This document shows positions 12,735 through 17,131 of a stretch of DNA of 17,131 nt, one piece after another. A program made the translations under genes and the position numbers. A model generated the notes under the pieces. That model was not told the DNA's origin, ran no database searches, and saw only the letters and a list, made by a program, of their open reading frames with translations. Source of the DNA: Actinomycetota bacterium (GTDB lineage: Bacteria; Actinomycetota; CADDZG01; WHSQ01); assembly GCA_016781115.1 (NCBI GenBank), contig JADDQX010000038.1, forward strand, positions 1 through 17,131, read 5' to 3'. Numbering within the stretch: the stretch's first letter is position 1; each line of letters begins with the position of its first letter.

Positions 12735-14060
12735 CTATCCGAGCTGCCTTTCGACCGCTGCGGCGAGGGCCTCTGCCGTGGCGCGGGCGACCGCTCCGTC
12801 CGCGGCTTCGACCATGACCCGTATCAGCTGCTCGGTCCCGGACGCCCGGAGAAGCACGCGGCCGTCGTCGCCGAGGCGTTCTTCAGCTTCTGCGACCTGC
12901 TGCCACAACTCGCCCGCGCCTTCGAGGCCATCGCGCGACCTCACCGGGACGTTGATCAGGACCTGAGGGAAAGGCTCGAACACGTGCGCTAGGCCGGACA
13001 GCTTGTAATCCGAACCCGCCACCGCGGCCGCCACTTGAAGCGCAGTCAGGATCCCGTCGCCGGTCGTGCTGTGCTGGGCGAAGACGACGTGACCGGATTG
13101 TTCGCCCCCCAGAACCGCGCCCGTGTCGCGCATCTCTTGAACGACGTGCTTGTCACCGACCGGCGCGGTCGCAACATCGATCCCGCGTTCGGCGAGCGCC
13201 CGGCGGAAGCCGAGGTTCGACATGACGGTGCCGACGACTAGGTTGTGCGGGAGCTCCCCCTTCTCCTTCAACCGCAGGGCGGACAACGCGAGGATCCGGT
13301 CGCCGTCCACCTTCGCGCCCTCTTCGTCGACCGCAAGCACCCGGTCCGCATCGCCGTCGAAGGCGAACCCGATGTCTGCGCCGTTCGCCAGCACCTCCCG
13401 CGCGACGTGACTCAGATCGGTCGACCCGCAGTTCACGTTTATGCGCGCTCCATCGGGATCGGCATTGAGCACCGACACGGTCGCACCGGCTTCCTTGAAC
13501 GCGCGCGGTGCCACCTCGTACGCCGCGCCGAATGCGCAATCCAAGACGATCCGCAGCCCGGACAGCTGTTCGTCAACCGAGCCAAGGAGATGCTCTAGAT
13601 ATCCCTCCACCGCGCCCTCCAGAGGCGACGCCGTTCCGATGTCGCTGCCGACCGGCAACGAAGCGGGCACCTCCGCCAGCGCTCGCTCGATCGCGTCTTC
13701 GACCTCTTCGCCGACCTTGTGCCCGAGATCCGAGAAGAACTTGATCCCGTTGTCGGGCACGGGATTGTGCGATGCAGAGATCACCGCGCCGGCTCGTGAC
13801 TTCGTCGCCGTGGTGAGGAAGGCGACCGCCGGGGTCGGGATGATGCCCGCCAGGAGCGCCTCGGCGCCCGAAGAGCAAAGCCCGGCCACCAGAGCTGCCT
13901 CCAGCATCGGCCCCGACAGCCTCGTGTCGCGTCCGACGACGACCGGTCCGCCCTCCGCTATCACCGTGCCGGCAGCCCGGCCGACCGCGAGCAACAGGTC
14001 GGGCGTCAGGTCCTTGTTGGCTACGCCTCTGATCCCGTCGGTTCCAAAGAGCTTTCCCAC
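12735..14060 (-). CDS. glmM: Phosphoglucosamine mutase
   Basis: GlmM interconverts GlcN6P and GlcN1P for UDP-GlcNAc synthesis. It begins (V/M)GKLFGTDGIRGVANKDLTPDL, has the phosphoserine loop GAVISASHNP (91-100, active Ser97), the metal loop DGDADR (235-240), GGEQSGH and the phosphate-binding RASGTEQLIRVMVE near the C-terminus. The GTG at 14060 aligns exactly with the usual Met1 of the family and gives 441 residues. A GTG nine codons upstream (14087) has a far better Shine-Dalgarno (GGGAG at 14098-14094, six bases away) and would add VRDLRRCTT, so the true start may be 14087. The gene is divergent from the plus-strand gene at 14115, with under 60 bases between them, and lies directly upstream of the glmS ribozyme leader. 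Confidence 0.96.
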   Translation of the reverse strand: MGKLFGTDGIRGVANKDLTPDLLLAVGRAAGTVIAEGGPVVVGRDTRLSGPMLEAALVAGLCSSGAEALLAGIIPTPAVAFLTTATKSRAGAVISASHNPVPDNGIKFFSDLGHKVGEEVEDAIERALAEVPASLPVGSDIGTASPLEGAVEGYLEHLLGSVDEQLSGLRIVLDCAFGAAYEVAPRAFKEAGATVSVLNADPDGARINVNCGSTDLSHVAREVLANGADIGFAFDGDADRVLAVDEEGAKVDGDRILALSALRLKEKGELPHNLVVGTVMSNLGFRRALAERGIDVATAPVGDKHVVQEMRDTGAVLGGEQSGHVVFAQHSTTGDGILTALQVAAAVAGSDYKLSGLAHVFEPFPQVLINVPVRSRDGLEGAGELWQQVAEAEERLGDDGRVLLRASGTEQLIRVMVEAADGAVARATAEALAAAVERQLG

Positions 14061-14114
14061 GGTCGTGCATCTTCTCAGGTCACGCACGGACGGCTCCCGC
14101 GATAGAAAGCGAGC

Positions 14115-14732
14115 GTGAAGGTCTACGCCGAGGTGGCGCACTTCCGGAATCGCCAGATCCTTCAGGATCTCGCTCTAGTCGCGTGGAGCTACGCCTGGGT
14201 TCGCATCGGGATGCACGTCCACGCGCTGGTGGACCGCCTGGCCGAGGGCGGCAGGACCATCGAACGCGCGGGCGAGGGGTTCGCCGGCACATTGCTGGAG
14301 ATCGGTTCGAAGGTGGCAGAGGTCCCTCTGGTGGGACCGTCGCTCGAAGCCCCGTTCGGAGCCGCGAGCGAGGCGGGTGCGGTGCTGCAGCGAGCGGGAC
14401 AGGCCCAGCAAGACGCGGTGCACACCCTTGCGTTGTGGCTCGGCACCCTGCTCGCGCTCATCCCGATCTCCTACGTCTTGTACAAGTACCTGCCCGACCG
14501 CCTGCGCTGGATCCGTGAGGCCTCTGCGGCACAGAGCCTGAGGATCGACGCCGACGACCTCCACCTCTTTGCGTTGCGCGCGGTCAGCCGTCAGCCCCTC
14601 TACGAGCTGAAACGGGTGTGCTCGGATCCAGCGGCGGCATTGCAGAATGGCGACTACGAACCGCTGGCGAGGCTGGAGCTCGCCTCCCTCGGTCTCAAGG
14701 CCCCCGCTATCTCGGGCGAAGGCGCCCAGTAG
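14115..14732 (+). CDS. Two-helix membrane protein of unknown function
   Basis: The 205-residue product begins at a GTG (14115) preceded by a partial ribosome site GAAAG; an in-frame stop at 14103 excludes a longer form. Two hydrophobic segments are visible: about 17-38 (LQDLALVAWSYAWVRIGMHV) and 105-125 (ALWLGTLLALIPISYVLYKYL). Between them is a ~65-residue stretch rich in Gly, Ala and Glu with the low-complexity look of a helical linker, and after the second a ~80-residue hydrophilic tail with RIDADDLHLFALRAVSRQPLYELKRV, which could be cytoplasmic. I do not recognise a family. It is the first gene of the plus-strand unit leading into hemE 21 bases later, in the same reading frame and separated by a single TAG, so a role linked to haem synthesis or simple cotranscription are both possible. 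Confidence 0.85.
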   Translation: MKVYAEVAHFRNRQILQDLALVAWSYAWVRIGMHVHALVDRLAEGGRTIERAGEGFAGTLLEIGSKVAEVPLVGPSLEAPFGAASEAGAVLQRAGQAQQDAVHTLALWLGTLLALIPISYVLYKYLPDRLRWIREASAAQSLRIDADDLHLFALRAVSRQPLYELKRVCSDPAAALQNGDYEPLARLELASLGLKAPAISGEGAQ

Positions 14733-14741
14733 CCGCCGAAG

Positions 14742-14756
14742 AAAGGTCGACCGATC
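14742..14756 (+). promoter_or_regulatory. Ribosome site and non-standard ATC start of hemE
   Basis: AAAGG (14742-14746, with further purines upstream) lies 7 bases before an ATC codon at 14754-14756. Between the TAG at 14730 and the conserved HemE N-terminus there is no ATG, GTG or TTG in the hemE frame, so this ATC is the only codon with the position and ribosome site expected for the start. Confidence 0.55.
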
Positions 14757-15791
14757 GCTCCCGATGAAGCGAGTCACCGGTTCCTGCACGCCTGCCGCGG
14801 CGAGGCTGTAGACGCCGTTCCGGTCTGGTTCATGCGCCAGGCGGGACGAAGCCTGCCCGAATACCGTGCGCTCAAGGACCGGTACACGATCCTCGAGCTC
14901 TGCCGGCAGCCGGATCTGGCGGTGGAGGTGACGCTTCAACCGGTCCGCCGTCTCGGCGTCGACGCGGCGATCCTCTTCTCCGACATCGTCGTGCCGTTGC
15001 AGGGCATGGGGATCTCCCTGGAGATCGAGGCGGGGGTGGGGCCGGTGATCGAGCACCCCATCCGCGCGGAGGATCAGGTCTCCTCACTCCGGGTGTTGCA
15101 GCCCGACCCCGATGTCGACTACGTCTTGGAAGCGATCAAGCTGCTCCGCAAGGAGTTGCGGGTGCCGCTCATCGGGTTCGCAGGGGCGCCCTTCACCTTG
15201 GCGAGCTACCTGATCGAAGGAGGCTCGTCCAAGAACCACACGCGGACGAAGGCGATGATGTTGGGGGAGCCGCGCGCATGGGACGCGCTGATGGAGGTCC
15301 TGTCCCAAAGCGTGCTCCTCTATCTGAGGGCTCAGGTCGAGGCGGGTGCGCAGGCGCTCCAGCTGTTCGACAGCTGGGTCGGGCATGTCGCGCCCGCCAC
15401 ATACGAGCGCCACGTGATGCCGTGGGTGAAGAAGGTCTTCGACGGGCTGCGGGACCTACAAGTGCCAACGATCCACTTCGGGATCGTCACCGGCGAGCTA
15501 CTCGCGCACATGAGCCGAACGGGCGCAGACGTGATGGGTGTCGACTGGCGGGTGCCGTTGGACGAGGCGCGCCGGCGGATCCCGCAAGCGATGCCGGTTC
15601 AGGGGAACCTCGATCCGGCGCTATGCCTGGCTCCGTGGGAGGTGCTGGCGCGGGAGGCGACCGATGTGCTGGAACGCGGTGGGGGCCGCGGGCACATCTT
15701 CAACCTCGGCCACGGCGTGCTGCCGGAGACGGATCCGGGTGTGCTCGCCGCGCTCGTCGAACTCGTGCACTCGTGGAAGGTGCCGGTGTGA
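14754..15791 (+). CDS. hemE: Uroporphyrinogen decarboxylase (start codon reads ATC)
   Basis: HemE decarboxylates uroporphyrinogen III to coproporphyrinogen III. From codon 14754 the product is 345 residues, the normal family length, and reads APDEASHRFLHACRGEAV, then the PVWFMRQAGRSLPEYRAL signature (residues 23-40, with Arg28 and Arg32). Other active-site elements are ILFSDIVVPLQGMG (Asp77), GFAGAPFTLASYLIEGG (Tyr152), FDSWVGH (Ser207) and NLGHGVLPETDP (His320). The first standard start in frame is ATG 14832, which would remove 26 residues that clearly match HemE (RFLxACRGExVDxVPVW). So translation must begin upstream, at ATC 14754 or CTG 14784, or the window carries an ATG-to-ATC change. 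Its TGA overlaps the hemH GTG (GTGA). Confidence 0.93.
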   Translation: MAPDEASHRFLHACRGEAVDAVPVWFMRQAGRSLPEYRALKDRYTILELCRQPDLAVEVTLQPVRRLGVDAAILFSDIVVPLQGMGISLEIEAGVGPVIEHPIRAEDQVSSLRVLQPDPDVDYVLEAIKLLRKELRVPLIGFAGAPFTLASYLIEGGSSKNHTRTKAMMLGEPRAWDALMEVLSQSVLLYLRAQVEAGAQALQLFDSWVGHVAPATYERHVMPWVKKVFDGLRDLQVPTIHFGIVTGELLAHMSRTGADVMGVDWRVPLDEARRRIPQAMPVQGNLDPALCLAPWEVLAREATDVLERGGGRGHIFNLGHGVLPETDPGVLAALVELVHSWKVPV

Positions 15792-16702
15792 GCCGCGACG
15801 CGGTGTTGGTGATGGCGTACGGCACGCCGCTCGACCTGGACGACGTGGAGCGTTATTACACCGACATCCGGCGCGGGCAGCCACCCCCTCCCGAGCTGCT
15901 CGAGGAGCTGACCGATCGCTACCGCGCCATCGGCGGGAGATCGCCGCTCCTCGAGATCACGCGGGCGCAGGCGGCAGGCATCTCGGCGCGCCTCGGTGGA
16001 ACGCCGGTCTACGTAGGGCAGAAACACTCGCCGCCGTTCATCCGTGACGCCGTTGCCGAGCTGCAGCGCGATGGGGTGGAGAACGCGATCGGGCTCGTTC
16101 TGGCGCCGCACTTCTCTGCCATGAGCGTCGGCGACTACGAGCTCAGAGCGCGGGCGGCCGCGGCCGCGGCCGGCTGGAGTGGCAGGCTCACGATGGTGGA
16201 CAGCTGGCACCTGGAGCCCGGCTACGTCAAGTGGCTGGCCGAGCGGGTCACAGAGGTCGTGGCGGCGCTTCCACCCGAGCTTCAACGGGACGCTCTCGTG
16301 GTCTTCACCGCCCACAGCCTGCCCCGCCGCGTCCTCCAGAAGAACGACCCCTACCCGGACCAACTGGTGGAGACGGCCGAGGCGGTCGCGCGTACGGCCT
16401 CGATCAACAGATGGCGCATCGCCTGGCAAAGCGCCGGCCGAACCACCGACGAATGGCTGGGGCCAGACATCCTGGACGTCGTCGCGGCCGAAGCTGCAGC
16501 GGGCACCGAAGCGATCGTCGTCTGCCCCTGCGGCTTCGTCGCGGATCATCTCGAGGTGCTGTACGACATCGACATCGAAGCTCGAGCGGCTGCGGAACGA
16601 ACGGGCATGGTTCTCGTGCGCACGCCTTCGCCCAATGACGATCCCGCGTTCCTGGACGCGGTCGCGGCCGCCGTGCGCCGCTGCCTCGCCGCGGCGCACT
16701 GA
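15788..16702 (+). CDS. hemH: Ferrochelatase (probably coproporphyrin III ferrochelatase)
   Basis: The 304-residue protein inserts ferrous iron into a porphyrin; in Actinomycetota the substrate is known to be coproporphyrin III. It starts at GTG 15788, overlapping hemE by 4 bases, and reads VSRDAVLVMAYGTP. Motifs are GQKHSPPFIRDAV (77-89), LAPHFSAMSVGDYE (105-118), VFTAHSLPRRV (172-182, catalytic His176), IAWQSAGRTTDEWLGPDI (211-228) and CPCGFVADHLEVLYDIDIE (246-264, conserved Glu256). Only three cysteines are present (two in CPCGF, one four-to-five residues from the end), and the C-terminal extension that holds the [2Fe-2S] cluster in mycobacterial ferrochelatase appears to be absent; the length resembles the Bacillus enzyme instead. 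Its TGA shares a base with the hemY ATG. Confidence 0.95.
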   Translation: MSRDAVLVMAYGTPLDLDDVERYYTDIRRGQPPPPELLEELTDRYRAIGGRSPLLEITRAQAAGISARLGGTPVYVGQKHSPPFIRDAVAELQRDGVENAIGLVLAPHFSAMSVGDYELRARAAAAAAGWSGRLTMVDSWHLEPGYVKWLAERVTEVVAALPPELQRDALVVFTAHSLPRRVLQKNDPYPDQLVETAEAVARTASINRWRIAWQSAGRTTDEWLGPDILDVVAAEAAAGTEAIVVCPCGFVADHLEVLYDIDIEARAAAERTGMVLVRTPSPNDDPAFLDAVAAAVRRCLAAAH

Positions 16703-17131
16703 TGCACCTCGTCGTCATCGGCGGCGGGATCACCGGTCTGGTCGCAGCCTTCCGAGCCTCAGCGCGGCCGGGGGTGGAGGTGACGCTTCTGGAGGCGCTC
16801 GGCGGCGTCGGCGGAAAGATCGACACGATCGCGCTGGGCGACGCGCGGATCGAGCTCAGCGCCGACTCGTTCCTCCCGCGCGACGACCGGCCTCTGCGCC
16901 TCTGCCGCGACATCGGGCTCGCTGAAGAGCTGGTCTCACCCGCCGATTTCGGAGCTTGGACCTATCAGCGCGACCGTCTCCACCGTTTCCCGGCCGGAAC
17001 CGTGCTGGGATTTCCGGCTTCGCTGCCGGAGCTCTTGCGGACGGACCTGCTGACGCCGCTCGGAAAGCTGCGAGCCGGAGCCGACCTCGTGCACGGGTCT
17101 CGCCTCGCCGGAAGCGACCTCTCGGTGGCAG
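16702..17131 (+). CDS. hemY: HemY-type protoporphyrinogen/coproporphyrinogen oxidase, N-terminal part
   Basis: The first 143 residues of an FAD-dependent porphyrinogen oxidase run off the window edge. The dinucleotide-binding motif VVIGGGITGLVAAF (4-17) is followed by VTLLEALGGVGGKIDT (27-42) and the family pattern ADSFLPRDDRPLRLCRDIGLAEELV, equivalent to the GPDSFL..K...L.LC..LGL region, then FPAGTVLGFPASLPELLRTDLLTPLGKLRAG. In actinobacteria this enzyme (also called CgoX) oxidises coproporphyrinogen III to coproporphyrin III, the substrate of the ferrochelatase encoded just upstream. The ATG at 16702 overlaps the hemH stop by one base (TGATG). A haem-forming ChdC/HemQ gene would be expected beyond the window, as in related clusters. 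Confidence 0.93.
   Translation, partial: MHLVVIGGGITGLVAAFRASARPGVEVTLLEALGGVGGKIDTIALGDARIELSADSFLPRDDRPLRLCRDIGLAEELVSPADFGAWTYQRDRLHRFPAGTVLGFPASLPELLRTDLLTPLGKLRAGADLVHGSRLAGSDLSVA

Noticed and set aside
14764..14811. ATG at 14764 as the hemE start followed by a frameshift
   Set aside because: Its frame reads an unrelated short peptide that ends at a TAG at 14809, while the hemE frame upstream of 14832 already encodes conserved HemE residues without any frameshift.
1..17131. CRISPR arrays, insertion sequences, tRNA or rRNA genes
   Set aside because: No regularly spaced repeats, transposase frames, terminal inverted repeats or tRNA/rRNA-like sequence were seen on reading the window.

Overview
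The window is a gene-dense stretch of a high-GC bacterial chromosome, most likely from an Actinomycetota lineage. The inference rests on GC-rich codon use, frequent GTG starts, and gene order. The minus-strand series glmM, glmS, nnr, alr, tsaE, tsaB, rimI, tsaD, groES, groEL follows the order I know from Mycobacterium and other actinobacteria. Here three extra genes (a/b hydrolase, M29 aminopeptidase, family-4 uracil-DNA glycosylase) sit between alr and tsaE, and a small secreted protein gene sits between tsaD and groES. I cannot assign genus or class from sequence alone.

Layout. Positions 1-1311 (minus) hold a groES-groEL operon (groEL cut by the window edge) with a perfect CIRCE operator just downstream of a sigma-A-like promoter. 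Positions 1316-1383 hold two strong hairpins. Positions 1384-1866 encode a secreted protein of unknown function. Positions 1971-5612 are a tightly packed unit (UDG, tsaE, tsaB, rimI, tsaD) whose junctions overlap by 4 or 1 bases or abut; tsaB, tsaE and tsaD supply the tRNA t6A modification machinery. Positions 5771-12438 carry the aminopeptidase, hydrolase, alanine racemase, NAD(P)H-hydrate repair enzyme and GlmS, again mostly overlapping. Positions 12735-14060 carry glmM. Divergently, on the plus strand from 14115, come a two-helix membrane protein of unknown function and then hemE, hemH and hemY (cut by the edge), a late haem biosynthesis operon.

The most notable element is non-coding. The ~300-base gap between glmM and glmS contains, on the minus strand at 12671-12509, what I read as a complete glmS self-cleaving ribozyme/riboswitch. 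It has the AGCGCC cleavage-site segment, a 9-bp P1, the GACGAGG core, the TCGGCGGGT pseudoknot partner, P3, P3.1, and a two-part P4 with a GUGA tetraloop, all in the canonical order. This class is best known from Bacillota. Here it lies between glmM and glmS of an actinobacterial-type cluster, and it has an extra 9-bp hairpin in its core. GlcN6P, the product of GlmS and substrate of GlmM, would trigger cleavage and lower GlmS expression.

A second oddity is hemE. The conserved N-terminus reads in frame from a well-placed Shine-Dalgarno, but the codon at the expected start is ATC rather than ATG. A third is a QLGLF sequence, matching the DNA sliding-clamp binding consensus, at the extreme C-terminus of the uracil-DNA glycosylase.
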